Shown here: one piece after another, positions 1-8,532 of the stretch
Layout: every line of letters starts with the position of its first letter
Position numbering within the stretch: position 1 is the stretch's first letter
NCBI GenBank assembly: GCA_019359715.1
Contig: JAHHGS010000065.1
Coordinates: forward strand, 1-64,000
Direction: 5' to 3'
DNA length: 64,000 bases
Origin: Aphanocapsa sp. GSE-SYN-MK-11-07L
GTDB lineage: Bacteria; Cyanobacteriota; Cyanobacteriia; Thermosynechococcales; Thermosynechococcaceae
Made by a program: the position numbers and the translations under genes
Notes under the pieces: model-generated
Database searches by the model: none
Told to the model about the DNA's origin: nothing
The model's input: the letters and a program-made list of their open reading frames with translations, nothing else

Positions 1-1
1 C

Positions 2-172
2 TCTGGCAAGGCGTTTCGATGTGGTCATTGCGACTGGCGTGGGGATGCTGATTTGAACGGTGCTAAAAATATTTCTGCGATTGGGCTGTCCGTAAACCAG
101 CCTAGAGGTTCGGGACTTGTTTGCTCACTCCCTTCGACCCTGAGCTGGTCGAAGGGAGTGAGCATGTTCTAG
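2..172 (+). pseudogene. C-terminal end of an IS200/IS605 TnpB (OrfB) protein, 5' part outside the window
   Basis: The reading frame open from base 2 gives SGKAFRCGHCDWRG followed by DADLNGAKNI. This is the last zinc-knuckle Cys pair (CxxC) and the final RuvC-type Asp/Asn block of TnpB proteins, the RNA-guided nucleases of IS200/IS605 elements. After NI the frame runs about 30 more codons, the last part of which is made of a palindromic repeat, and ends at TAG 170-172. An element-end hairpin follows immediately. Whether the upstream part is intact cannot be seen, so it could be a live copy or a remnant. The repeat-derived tail suggests the original stop was lost. Confidence 0.75.
123..163. repeat. 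17-bp perfect inverted repeat with 7-nt loop, inside the TnpB frame
   Basis: Arms 123-139 and 147-163 are perfect reverse complements around the loop at 140-146. The core CCTTCGACC...GGTCGAAGG resembles a widespread dispersed bacterial palindromic repeat. It lies inside the tail of the TnpB reading frame and is translated as part of it. Confidence 0.8.
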
Positions 173-220
173 GGCTGCTCAAAGCCACCCGCTCAGCGTA
201 GCGACGGGTGGTAGTTTACA
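173..220 (+). mobile_element. Right-end hairpin of the IS200/IS605-type element
   Basis: CCACCCG (185-191) pairs with CGGGTGG (205-211) just after the TnpB stop and is followed by TAGTTTACA. A subterminal hairpin a few bases from the cleavage site is the usual right end of IS200/IS605 elements, which lack terminal inverted repeats. The exact end of the element is inferred, not proven. Confidence 0.6.
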
Positions 221-264
221 ATATAACCTGTATTCCATCTGAGTCGGAATTGCGATTCGGGTGG

Positions 265-528
265 CTAGAGTGCGCCAGAGTTTTGGAGTCCAGCAATCAC
301 GCCTGCGCCTAAAATGTGACCGAAGCTAGCGGTTGCCAACAGTTCCGGCACTCCAAATCCTTCAAATAAGGCTGGCACTTCCACCGGCAAGGCTGGGCCT
401 CTGCCCCGCTGCTGAATTGCCGATCGCCCAATCGCGATCGCAAACAAATTACAGAGCACCATCACCAGCCCAACAAAGGGAGTCCAACTATGGGTGGTTC
501 CTACTGTTGCTAACAAAATTGTCTGCAT
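265..528 (-). CDS. psaK: Photosystem I reaction centre subunit PsaK
   Basis: The 87-residue protein matches PsaK in length and sequence. It has an N-terminal membrane helix with LCNLFAIAIGR, the conserved PALFEGFGVPELLATASFGH segment, and a second helix ending GLQNSGAL. PsaK is a peripheral two-helix subunit of photosystem I that binds chlorophyll and helps couple antennae to the core. The ATG is preceded by AAAGGAGAA, a good ribosome binding site. The gene stands alone between the IS end and a roughly 190-bp gap. Family assignment is close to certain. Confidence 0.95.
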   Translation of the reverse strand: MQTILLATVGTTHSWTPFVGLVMVLCNLFAIAIGRSAIQQRGRGPALPVEVPALFEGFGVPELLATASFGHILGAGVIAGLQNSGAL

Positions 529-721
529 TACTTTTCTCCTTTAGCTGCTAAAACCAAGCTTCAGCGGTATCAATCCGTACAATTACTCAAGGATCTTAGA
601 AAGCTGGGGGGCAGTTTCTGGCATTCTGTTTTAAGAGTTAACACTTTAGTTTGCATTTGATTGCGAGGAATTAATTTTTATAACGCATCGCTCCCGCGAA
701 CAGGCGAGTGCTCTGCCTTGA

Positions 722-970
722 TTAACTTTTCTGCCGCAAATTAACAACCAAAATTGCCGCCAATAGAAACCAACACCCTTCCGCCGCTAGATTCAGTCGA
801 TGGATGTTTTCTCTATGGGCCGCCACTAAAATTTCGGTTTCAGTGCCTCCTCTTCGTACCACCTGGTCAAAATTTTGGTTGGCAGCAATCAGAGCCGCAT
901 AATCAATCAGGCTCCACGCGCCGGAAGCTAGCATGATCAGCACCCCTAAAATCGTTAGACCCATTTTCAT
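722..970 (-). CDS. Small two-helix membrane protein coupled to a glycosyltransferase
   Basis: This is an 82-residue protein I do not recognise. It shows two hydrophobic segments (about residues 3-30 and 60-77) around a charged loop containing ENIHRLNLAAEG. Its ATG overlaps the stop of the upstream GT2 gene by 4 bp (ATGA), so translation is probably coupled and the product may act with that enzyme or be its membrane partner. Function is unknown. Confidence 0.6.
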   Translation of the reverse strand: MKMGLTILGVLIMLASGAWSLIDYAALIAANQNFDQVVRRGGTETEILVAAHRENIHRLNLAAEGCWFLLAAILVVNLRQKS

Positions 971-1899
971 CTGGTACTCTTTAATTCAGCGTAGGCCGCA
1001 TAAACTCCCTGCACGTTGTACCAGTTCAGAAAAATTCTGGCGACTTCTAGGGCAAGTTGGGGTTTACCCTGCTGAATTAACCATTGCAGCAGCGGGGCCA
1101 TCGTTTGTTCATTGAGTTGCCCTCCCAAGGTCAGCAGCCCCCACAGCAGGCGATGCAACCACGTCATTTGAATCATCATCCGGACATCCCAAGTTGGATG
1201 CTTTTGATAAAACAAGACGCCCATTCGACCGCGCTGAATTTCTCGGTCAATCAAACCAGGAATTTGCTCTAGATTAAAAGCCGAATGCCAGTGATAGCCA
1301 ACTGCCGCTGGGGCTTTAATCAACTGTAACCCCAGTTGCTTCAGCCGCACCCCTAGCTCCAAATCTTCCCAACCATAGAGCTGAAACTGGCTGTCAAACA
1401 GACCGGCTTGCTCTAACCAATCGCGAGCGATCGCCACGTTGCCAGTGGCAAAATAGGCAGCCGAGAAGTCGGTCAACTTGTAAGGCTCACTGGTGGGCTG
1501 CTCAAAATTACAGGTGTTAATCACTCGCCCGTAGGTGAAAAGCCGATCGCTGCCCAGTTGTTGGTGTCCAGCCAGCAATGTCTCGGCGTGGGCTTGCAAA
1601 AAGACGGGGGTTACCACCAGGTCGCTGTCAATAAACACAATCGTGTCACCCGCTGCTTTGGCTACACCTAAATTACGGGCAGCAGCCGGCCCCAAATGAT
1701 CCTGACAAAATAATTGCAGTTGGGGGAACTCTAGTTGATGGGTGTGTAACCAGTCCACGGTGCCATCGGTGGAGCCATCATCAACGACGATAACTTCGTA
1801 GCGATGAGGGGCAGCCAAGGTTTGGGCAACAATTGCCCGCAGGCACTTTTCTAAAATCGGCAACCGATTGTAGGTGGGAATAACAACGCTAAAAAACAA
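967..1899 (-). CDS. Glycosyltransferase family 2
   Basis: The 310-residue protein is a GT-A fold glycosyltransferase, which transfers a sugar from a nucleotide-sugar donor during polysaccharide assembly. It begins with FSVVIPTYNR and has VVDDGSTDGT (residues 38-47, nucleotide binding), the metal-binding DSD at 91-93, and GWEDLELGVRLKQLG further on, with the acidic ED pair of the family. No transmembrane segments are evident, so it is probably cytosolic and membrane-associated. The start is TTG at 1897-1899: a stop lies four codons upstream in frame, the family N-terminus begins here, and an AGGA sits about 7 nt before it. It overlaps the next small gene by 4 bp. Specificity cannot be read. 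Confidence 0.85.
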   Translation of the reverse strand: MFFSVVIPTYNRLPILEKCLRAIVAQTLAAPHRYEVIVVDDGSTDGTVDWLHTHQLEFPQLQLFCQDHLGPAAARNLGVAKAAGDTIVFIDSDLVVTPVFLQAHAETLLAGHQQLGSDRLFTYGRVINTCNFEQPTSEPYKLTDFSAAYFATGNVAIARDWLEQAGLFDSQFQLYGWEDLELGVRLKQLGLQLIKAPAAVGYHWHSAFNLEQIPGLIDREIQRGRMGVLFYQKHPTWDVRMMIQMTWLHRLLWGLLTLGGQLNEQTMAPLLQWLIQQGKPQLALEVARIFLNWYNVQGVYAAYAELKSTR

Positions 1900-2019
1900 A
1901 GGGTCGTCCTAAGGAATTGGGTATGAAGTTGCGGTGCAAAGGTAAGCGTGGGCGATCTCGCCTATTCATTACAAAGCTTAGCCAGAAATGCAGAGCTGTT
2001 TCAGCTTAAACTTTGCGAT

Positions 2020-3033
2020 TTACGAATCGTTTGCTGCTGTCGCCTTGTACTCAATGATTTGCCCTGGCTTGCCCTGCCAGAGCCTTAACCCGTACTGGAG
2101 TTGACCCGCCAGTTGCGGAAATTTTGAGATCACGCAGAAAAAAGCATAAAGACGAGCATCGGTTGGTAGGTCGCCTTGCCGACAGCGATCGCGGTAGACC
2201 CGCAGCATTAGCAGGGGATAAACCGCAAACAGCAGCAGGCTAATGCCTTTGGTCGGCAACAGCAAGCCAACCGCGACCAGCGGTAGACCTAATCCCCAGA
2301 CCCAGCCGCTCTTGCTCTCGCGCACCATGTAGTTTTCTGGCGGTGTGCCATACATCGCTTTTCCTTCCGCCACCGACCAGCCAAACCGGCTGGCCCGCTT
2401 CCACCACTGCCCAAACTGATCCATGGCAATGTCGTGCAGGGTCATATCCGCATCCAGCCGCCGAATTTTCCAGCCTTTTTGCCGTAAGCGAATGCAGAGT
2501 TCGGGTTCTTCACCGCAAATTAAGGCCGGGTTGTAGCCCCCAACTTCTTGCAAAGCCTTGACCCGAACCAGTGCATCACCGCCACAGGCCAGCGCTTCTC
2601 CGATCGGGGTATTCCATTCCATCTCCGCCAGCCGATTGTAAGGCGTTGCTGCTGGAAACCGCTCTCGCCGCCGCCCGCAGGCGATCGCTAATTTTTGATT
2701 CTGATCTAAGGCAGAAATTGCTCGGTCAAGCCAGCCAGGCAGTAATTCGCAGTCACCATCGATAAATTGAACATATTCAAGCTCAGGCACCTTTTGAATC
2801 AGGGCTGTAAACCCAGCATTGCGACCCCGGGCAGCCGTCAGCGGTAAAGTCGCATCCAGTCCAACGGTTTCAATTCCCAATAATTTTGCTCGCTCAACGC
2901 TATCATCACTGGAGTCAGAATCAACGTAGACGCTCAGAAACTCATGCTCAGACTCAACCGGGAGTGACTCAAAACAGCGAACCAGTCGTTCTCCTTCGTT
3001 TCTGCCAATGATCACGATTCCAATCTTTGACAT
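2020..3033 (-). CDS. Glycosyltransferase family 2 with C-terminal membrane segments
   Basis: This 337-residue GT2 protein has the N-terminus MSKIGIVIIGRNEGERLV, a VDSDSSDDS block, a metal-binding FIDGDCELLPGW (about residues 91-102), and GEEPELCIRLRQKGW in the acceptor region. QWWKRASRFGW resembles the QxxRW-type motif. About residues 245-285 are hydrophobic, indicating membrane anchoring. It starts at a clear ATG. The previous gene on this strand ends 131 bp upstream, so it belongs to a leftward run of transferases. Sugar specificity is unknown. Confidence 0.85.
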   Translation of the reverse strand: MSKIGIVIIGRNEGERLVRCFESLPVESEHEFLSVYVDSDSSDDSVERAKLLGIETVGLDATLPLTAARGRNAGFTALIQKVPELEYVQFIDGDCELLPGWLDRAISALDQNQKLAIACGRRRERFPAATPYNRLAEMEWNTPIGEALACGGDALVRVKALQEVGGYNPALICGEEPELCIRLRQKGWKIRRLDADMTLHDIAMDQFGQWWKRASRFGWSVAEGKAMYGTPPENYMVRESKSGWVWGLGLPLVAVGLLLPTKGISLLLFAVYPLLMLRVYRDRCRQGDLPTDARLYAFFCVISKFPQLAGQLQYGLRLWQGKPGQIIEYKATAANDS

Positions 3034-3164
3034 AAGCTTTTAGAGTCAATCAACGCATGTGGCCAGTACAAAAAATAATATACAGTGCTTTTCAAGCGGC
3101 TAGGGGGCACTTGCATAACTCCCAGATCAAGTCTGACTTTGATCATTGCCCTAAAACCTGCACT

Positions 3165-4406
3165 TCAAACTGAGTTTGTCCCGTACTGCTGAATTAAGCT
3201 GCACCGATAGTGATAGATCGATTCCTGATCAAAGTTTCGGCCTGAGAGCGCCGCCTGACGGACTAGGGCTGCTAGCTTCACGCGGTCACGATCCAAGGCA
3301 ATAATCGTCTCCGCCAGTTTGCGCCAGTCGTTGACTGGGACAAATTGTCCACCGCCTTTTTCGGCCACCAATTCATCAGAATTAGCGCTGCTATAGCCGA
3401 CGATCGCACAACCCGAAACCAAGGCTTCAATCAGGCAGCGGGCTGATTCAGGCGTTTTGTGGCAGAACATAAACAGATGGCTATTTAGCAGCGTCGAGAG
3501 AACCTGGCCGCGATCGGAAACAAATCCTGGAAAGTCAATAAATGAGTCTACCGCCAGCTCTTTGGCCAGCGAAAGGGCATCATTCTGTAATGAACCGTCT
3601 CCTAGCCAAGTAGCTTTTAATTTTACGCCCGAATTCAAGGCTAAATGAATCGCGCGAATCCAGTCCAGCGGGCCTTTCATTTCACTGAGTCTGCCAGAGT
3701 AGCAAATTTGCAGGTCGTCCCCTTTAATAATGCTGGCCAACTTATGCTCCAAATTAGCTGGCTCAATTTGGTCGCTTTTGTTGGTACTGACTTTATGCAC
3801 TAAGTGAGGATTTTTACAATAAGGTGAAAACTCATTGAAGCAATCGCTCCCTTGCAGTAAAGCAACATTACTGCGGGATGCGACAAATCTAATGTATTGC
3901 TTCATCAGATTTGTGGTAATAGGATACTTTATTCTGCGTTTAAGCGGTTGAGTACGGGCCGTTTTGCGGAGGATTTCATACTCAATCCGAGCAATCATAA
4001 ACGCATAGGAGCGCCCCAGTGACATCGCTTCCAAACAAGCGACTCCTGCCCAATCTCCAATTAATACATAGGGTGAAAAAGCCAAATATTTTGAGTTGAG
4101 AATTTCCTGCCGCAGTAAATTACGAGTTTGTTTGAAACTAGCAATAAAATCTGTCAATTTGTAAGCATAGGGCAGAGGAATAATTTCCAGGCGATCGCGC
4201 AACGGCGAACTTGATACCTTGCACCAAGCTGAGTTTTCAGAAGTCTCACGCAGGCTTTCTGGCAATAACAAGCAGCCAACCGACAGATATTCAAAGTGGT
4301 TCAGAATTTGCGTAAACTCGCTATTTAAGGCTTGTTCATCAATCTCAAGCTCTCCCGCCGTATATCTAGTTGGCAACGGAGAAATTAGCAACAGTCTATC
4401 TTTCAT
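3165..4406 (-). CDS. Glycosyltransferase family 4
   Basis: This is a GT-B fold glycosyltransferase of about 413 residues. The C-terminal donor-binding half shows CYSGRLSEMKGPLDWIRAI, a LGDGS turn, FPGFV, and PESARCLIEALVSG, a degenerate form of the E-x7-E donor-binding motif. It probably adds a hexose or similar sugar to a lipid-linked repeat unit. I chose ATG 4404-4406; an in-frame TTG three codons upstream is possible but has no better ribosome binding site. The N-terminal half is poorly conserved, as is usual for this family. Confidence 0.8.
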   Translation of the reverse strand: MKDRLLLISPLPTRYTAGELEIDEQALNSEFTQILNHFEYLSVGCLLLPESLRETSENSAWCKVSSSPLRDRLEIIPLPYAYKLTDFIASFKQTRNLLRQEILNSKYLAFSPYVLIGDWAGVACLEAMSLGRSYAFMIARIEYEILRKTARTQPLKRRIKYPITTNLMKQYIRFVASRSNVALLQGSDCFNEFSPYCKNPHLVHKVSTNKSDQIEPANLEHKLASIIKGDDLQICYSGRLSEMKGPLDWIRAIHLALNSGVKLKATWLGDGSLQNDALSLAKELAVDSFIDFPGFVSDRGQVLSTLLNSHLFMFCHKTPESARCLIEALVSGCAIVGYSSANSDELVAEKGGGQFVPVNDWRKLAETIIALDRDRVKLAALVRQAALSGRNFDQESIYHYRCSLIQQYGTNSV

Positions 4407-4543
4407 GAAACTCAAGCTCTCAATTCAACCCCAATCTCAATCTTCTTTCTCTAGGAAAATAATCCTTTCTCAACCCGTTTAAAGCCATGCGTTGTTAGTA
4501 AAAACAGCTTTGAGTCCAACTCTAATATCGCGGCAATTATAAA

Positions 4544-5653
4544 TTATTTCTTTTTTGAGTCAAAATTCTCAAGCACATCTTTAAAAAACTCAAAATATTG
4601 TTGACCTAGACTTTGCCAAGAAAAGCGATTAACTGCCAGGGATCTCCTGGCTTGACTTTTTTCAGTCGATTTAGAGTTTAATCCAGATTTAATGCCATTA
4701 ATTGCTTTTGCTTCGTCGAGGGTATCAACAAGAATTGACGTATCTTCTAAAATCCATCCTGTTACTTCTCGATTGTGACTAACAATTGGCATTTCGCTGG
4801 CTAGAGCTTCGAGATAAATATTGCCGAAGGGTTCGTCTAAACTCAGGTGCAGCAAGCAGTCAGCCGTTTGATAGATTAAGGGCATCTGTTCGTAAGACAA
4901 GCGTTTGAGATGAAATCTGCCGGGCATTAGCTGGCTGCCCAAAGTCTGGATCGACTCACGTTCTGGCCCATCCCCACAAACTACTAAATGAGCATCGCTG
5001 ATCTTAGAAACAAACTGAATGCCTTCGGCAATCCGCTTAGAAGGAATTAGGGCGCTAACCATCAGCACAACTGGCACATCGGCTGGCAAATCGAAGGCTT
5101 GGCGATCGCCTGGGCCAGGTTTAAATACGTCTGGGTCAACCCCATTCGTAATTAAAGTGCAGCGCCAACGGTCTTGATTGCGCTCCAGATATTCTGGGTT
5201 GGTACAAATTAAACCATCGCAGCCAAAAAACCGATATTCTGAATTGTTTGAGATGGCAGGGTAGTCACCATTTTGAGTCACAAACACATGGGCCGGCCGC
5301 TGCCGACCGCCCCACCAGCGCAAAAACCAATTTAAGAACGGATAGCTACAGGTTACGGTCAGATCAAAATCTTCGGGTCGATAGGAGTTGAGCAATCCGA
5401 CGACAAAAGTTAGCTCTTCGTAAGCGTACTCGCTCCGCAGGATGGGAAATCTTGGCCAGCGTTCAAAAGATTCCCGTTCAATGTTGTCTACGTGCTGAAA
5501 GGAATAGGAAGCTCCGGCTCGCTGCTGGCCAGAGCCAAATAAAGTTACATCAACTTCGGCCCGCTGACCTAGTTCTTGGGCGATCGCCTCAAAGGCAACC
5601 TCAGCCCCCCGCGTAACTCGATGTAAGCCAGGTAAAACAAATGCGATTTGCAT
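4544..5653 (-). CDS. Glycosyltransferase family 4
   Basis: This is a 369-residue GT-B enzyme. The N-terminus MQIAFVLPGLHRVTRGAEVA contains the family's early Gly-rich loop. The C-terminal half has VLMVSALIPSKRIAEGI, CGDGPE, and LDEPFGNIYLEALASEMPIV with the E-x7-E donor motif. It starts at ATG 5651-5653 and sits first in the leftward group of transferases, opposite a long divergent intergenic region. Sugar specificity is not predictable from sequence alone. Confidence 0.87.
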   Translation of the reverse strand: MQIAFVLPGLHRVTRGAEVAFEAIAQELGQRAEVDVTLFGSGQQRAGASYSFQHVDNIERESFERWPRFPILRSEYAYEELTFVVGLLNSYRPEDFDLTVTCSYPFLNWFLRWWGGRQRPAHVFVTQNGDYPAISNNSEYRFFGCDGLICTNPEYLERNQDRWRCTLITNGVDPDVFKPGPGDRQAFDLPADVPVVLMVSALIPSKRIAEGIQFVSKISDAHLVVCGDGPERESIQTLGSQLMPGRFHLKRLSYEQMPLIYQTADCLLHLSLDEPFGNIYLEALASEMPIVSHNREVTGWILEDTSILVDTLDEAKAINGIKSGLNSKSTEKSQARRSLAVNRFSWQSLGQQYFEFFKDVLENFDSKKK

Positions 5654-6246
5654 TCCGTTTAATCTCGCCTACTGCCTATATTGCCTGGGGTCAGGCTGCT
5701 CTCGCTGTACTTTGACATCAAAACCGGATACCCCCTGCGTTGTCACTACCTTACCTAGCATTCAGGACACCCAATTTTACACGTTTTCGCTTCAGGATGT
5801 GATTTCAGTCTGGTTTCTGGGAAAATCATCTCCAGAACTGATTGTCATCCTAAATCAGTTAAGAGATTGAGGTGAGTGGTGAGAGACACATCCAAGGGGT
5901 GCAGCTCCCACAATGCTTGGAATTGCGACATATCAGCGGTGTCGGAATGATTCTAGAATCCGCCTGATCGAGCTTTTAAGCGAAAATCCAGAAGGCCGCG
6001 TTGACAAAAGTTAATACTTGTTTTAGCCTTGAAGGCGCAACAGTGACCAATATAATATTATTTTTCTTTGAAATATATTCACAGACATTGCTTGAGCGAC
6101 GGCAATTTAGCAAAGACCAGCCTGTATTCGTCAACTATATTTGACATTGAATCATGAGTCAGGCCTTGGATAAAAAACAGCGGTATTAAGCGTTGTTGTT
6201 GGATTTAGTCAATGAATTGCTCAAGTAGATCAAGTTTGAAAATCCT
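5654..6246. other. Divergent intergenic region of about 590 bp between two glycosyltransferase genes
   Basis: No convincing coding region is visible on either strand. The right half holds a sigma70-like promoter pointing right, annotated separately. The left half should carry the promoter for the leftward genes, but no clear match could be picked. The length is compatible with regulation of both arms of the polysaccharide locus. Confidence 0.5.
6029..6056 (+). promoter_or_regulatory. Putative sigma70-type promoter
   Basis: TTGAAG (6029-6034), a 16-nt spacer and a perfect TATAAT (6051-6056) lie about 190 bp upstream of the GT2 gene at 6247. A TTGACA also occurs at 6001-6006 but has no good -10 at the right distance. 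The long leader is unusual, and there is no experimental support. Confidence 0.4.
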
Positions 6247-7272
6247 ATGACTATCGAAAGTACACCAATTGTCAGCGTTATTCTGCCGACGTTTAATCGC
6301 GCCCATTTGTTACCTAGAACGATCAAGAGTGTTTTTAGCCAAACTTTATCCAACTTTGAGCTGATTATTGTTAATGATGGTTCAACGGATAATACGCTTG
6401 CGGTGCTGGCGCAAATATCAGACCCGCGAATTGTCTTGATCGATCTACCTAGAAATTTTGGAGCCACCTATGCCCGAAATGCTGGGATCGCTGCTGCCAG
6501 GGCAGAGCTTGTAGCATTCCTAGATAGTGATGATGAGTGGCTACCCGCGACATTAGAACTTCAGGTCGATCGGCTCAATTCCAGCGCTGATCCTTTGGCC
6601 AGCGTTGTCTATGCCGACGAAGTATTTTCCCAACCAAAATCTGCCACAAATCAGGCATCGCCAGCCTTAAGCGTTGCCAAACCTTACGAGGGCGACGTTT
6701 TTTACTTCTTATGTACGCGGGAGCTTTGCCCCAGCACTTCGATGGTGCTGGTTAAGCGCTCTGCTTTAATTCGAGTTGGCGGCTTTGACATCAACTTACC
6801 TAGTCAGCAAGACTGTGATTTGTTTTTGAAGTTGGCCTACACATCGAATCATTTTCTGGCGGTGAATCAGCCATTGGTGATTAAGAACAATAATGAATTT
6901 CGGATCAGCAATGATTTGGATGCCAAGGTGAGAGGGATTGAAGTCCTTGACTGTAAATGGGGCAAGATTATCAAACAGCGGTTTGGCGATGCGGTTTATC
7001 GCCAGTGGTTAAATTGGCTGTTCGATGTTGTTGATCGATTAAAAATTAGAAAAGCAGCCAGTGATGGCAAGATGATGTCAGCCTGGATAACTTTTCTCGG
7101 TTCCTTGGGCTCTGTCAGCCACAATAATTTTTGGGGGAGAGTTAAGCTGTTGCTCGTCGTCTTGCTGAAACAAGATGAGCAAGTCTATAAAAATCTGTAT
7201 CAGTTTTATCAGCGCAAACTAAAGCATCGCCCATCAAATCCTGCTGAGGGTCAATCTAGTCTAGAAACCTGA
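6247..7272 (+). CDS. Glycosyltransferase family 2
   Basis: This is a 341-residue GT-A enzyme. It shows IVSVILPTFNRAHLLPRTI, VNDGSTDNT, RNFGATYARNAGI, and the metal-binding FLDSDDEW (about residues 94-101), then SQQDCDLFLKLAY in the acceptor region. No membrane segments stand out. It is the first gene of a rightward group with two sugar oxidoreductases, so it may transfer a sugar those enzymes help make. The start ATG at 6247 places the family N-terminus correctly. Confidence 0.87.
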   Translation: MTIESTPIVSVILPTFNRAHLLPRTIKSVFSQTLSNFELIIVNDGSTDNTLAVLAQISDPRIVLIDLPRNFGATYARNAGIAAARAELVAFLDSDDEWLPATLELQVDRLNSSADPLASVVYADEVFSQPKSATNQASPALSVAKPYEGDVFYFLCTRELCPSTSMVLVKRSALIRVGGFDINLPSQQDCDLFLKLAYTSNHFLAVNQPLVIKNNNEFRISNDLDAKVRGIEVLDCKWGKIIKQRFGDAVYRQWLNWLFDVVDRLKIRKAASDGKMMSAWITFLGSLGSVSHNNFWGRVKLLLVVLLKQDEQVYKNLYQFYQRKLKHRPSNPAEGQSSLET

Positions 7273-7333
7273 ATTTTTCAATTTTGGTTTGACTTTTTGT
7301 GATGACGGATGTGCAGAATTTTGATCAACTCTT

Positions 7334-8473
7334 ATGAAAAGAACGCAGGTTGCGATCGTCGGCTGTGGTTTTGTGGCTGATTATTACGTGAAAACCTTGG
7401 CAGCACACCCGCAGCTAGAACTGCGCGGAGTCATGGATCAGGTTGCGGAGCGATCGGCTAAATTTTCTGCCTATCATTCTGTGCCCGTATACAAATCTTT
7501 GCCAGAACTCCTAGCGGATGAACAGATTGAGATTGTCCTGAATTTGACGAATCCGCGCAGCCATTATCAAGTTTCTAAAGCCTGTTTGCTGGCAGGCAAA
7601 CATGTTTATTCTGAGAAGCCGCTGGCCATGGACTTTGCGGAAGCTGAGGAGTTAGTTGGCTTAGCAGAGCAACTTGGCTTGCAACTTTCCTCGGCTCCCT
7701 GTAGTTTGCTGGGAGAAACGGCTCAAACCCTCTGGAAGGCCTTACGGGAAAACCAGATTGGTCAAGTTCGGGTGGTCTATGCCGAAATGGACGATGGGCT
7801 GGTGCATAAAATGCCCTATCAGCAATGGCTGAGTGAGTCTGGCACGCCCTGGCCCTACAAGGACGAATTTGAAGTCGGTTGCACCCTGGAACATGCGGGC
7901 TACTATTTGACTTGGCTAGTGGCATTCTTTGGGCCAGCCACTTCTGTTACTGCCTTTTCCACTTGCCTGATTCCTGACAAGGAAACAAGTTTACCGCTGG
8001 ATCTGGTTGCACCAGACTTTTCAGTCGCTTGTATTCAGTTTACCTCTGGGGTTGTGGCTCGTTTGACCTGTAGCATTGTCGTTCCCCATGACCACACGTT
8101 AAGAATTGTCGGTGATGATGGTGTGCTGTCTACCAAAGATTGCTGGTACTATCGATCGCCGGTTTTTATCAAGCGCATGATCACGATTCGACGCAAAACG
8201 TTTATGAACCCCCTGCGCCAAAACCTGCCGCTGCTCAAGAGCAACTATTTATCGAAGTTTAAGTACAAGGGATCGCAGCAAATGGATTTTAGCCGAGGGG
8301 TGGTAGAAATGGCAGAGGCGATCGCCGAAAATCGTCCCTCTCGTCTCTCTGCCCGCTACGCTTTACACGTGAATGAAATTACCCTAGCCATTCAAAATGC
8401 CTGGGAAAATAACTGCACCTACAAGCTAAAATCAACCTTTGCCCCCATTGCACCCATGACTTGGGCAAAGTAA
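7334..8473 (+). CDS. Gfo/Idh/MocA family NAD(P)-dependent oxidoreductase
   Basis: The 379-residue protein has an N-terminal Rossmann fold with VAIVGCGFVADYY (residues 6-18), then NLTNPRSHYQVSKACLLAGK and the signature SEKPLAMDFAEAEEL. This is followed by a C-terminal alpha/beta domain containing CTLEHAGYYL, where the catalytic His of the family is expected. Such enzymes oxidise or reduce sugar hydroxyls, often on nucleotide sugars for surface polysaccharides. It follows the GT2 gene by about 60 bp and precedes a second member of the same family. The substrate is unknown. Confidence 0.88.
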   Translation: MKRTQVAIVGCGFVADYYVKTLAAHPQLELRGVMDQVAERSAKFSAYHSVPVYKSLPELLADEQIEIVLNLTNPRSHYQVSKACLLAGKHVYSEKPLAMDFAEAEELVGLAEQLGLQLSSAPCSLLGETAQTLWKALRENQIGQVRVVYAEMDDGLVHKMPYQQWLSESGTPWPYKDEFEVGCTLEHAGYYLTWLVAFFGPATSVTAFSTCLIPDKETSLPLDLVAPDFSVACIQFTSGVVARLTCSIVVPHDHTLRIVGDDGVLSTKDCWYYRSPVFIKRMITIRRKTFMNPLRQNLPLLKSNYLSKFKYKGSQQMDFSRGVVEMAEAIAENRPSRLSARYALHVNEITLAIQNAWENNCTYKLKSTFAPIAPMTWAK

Positions 8474-8532
8474 TTTAAGTTTATCTCGACCTCAATCATC
8501 ATCTGAACACGCCCTAAAATAAGCGCTCTGGT

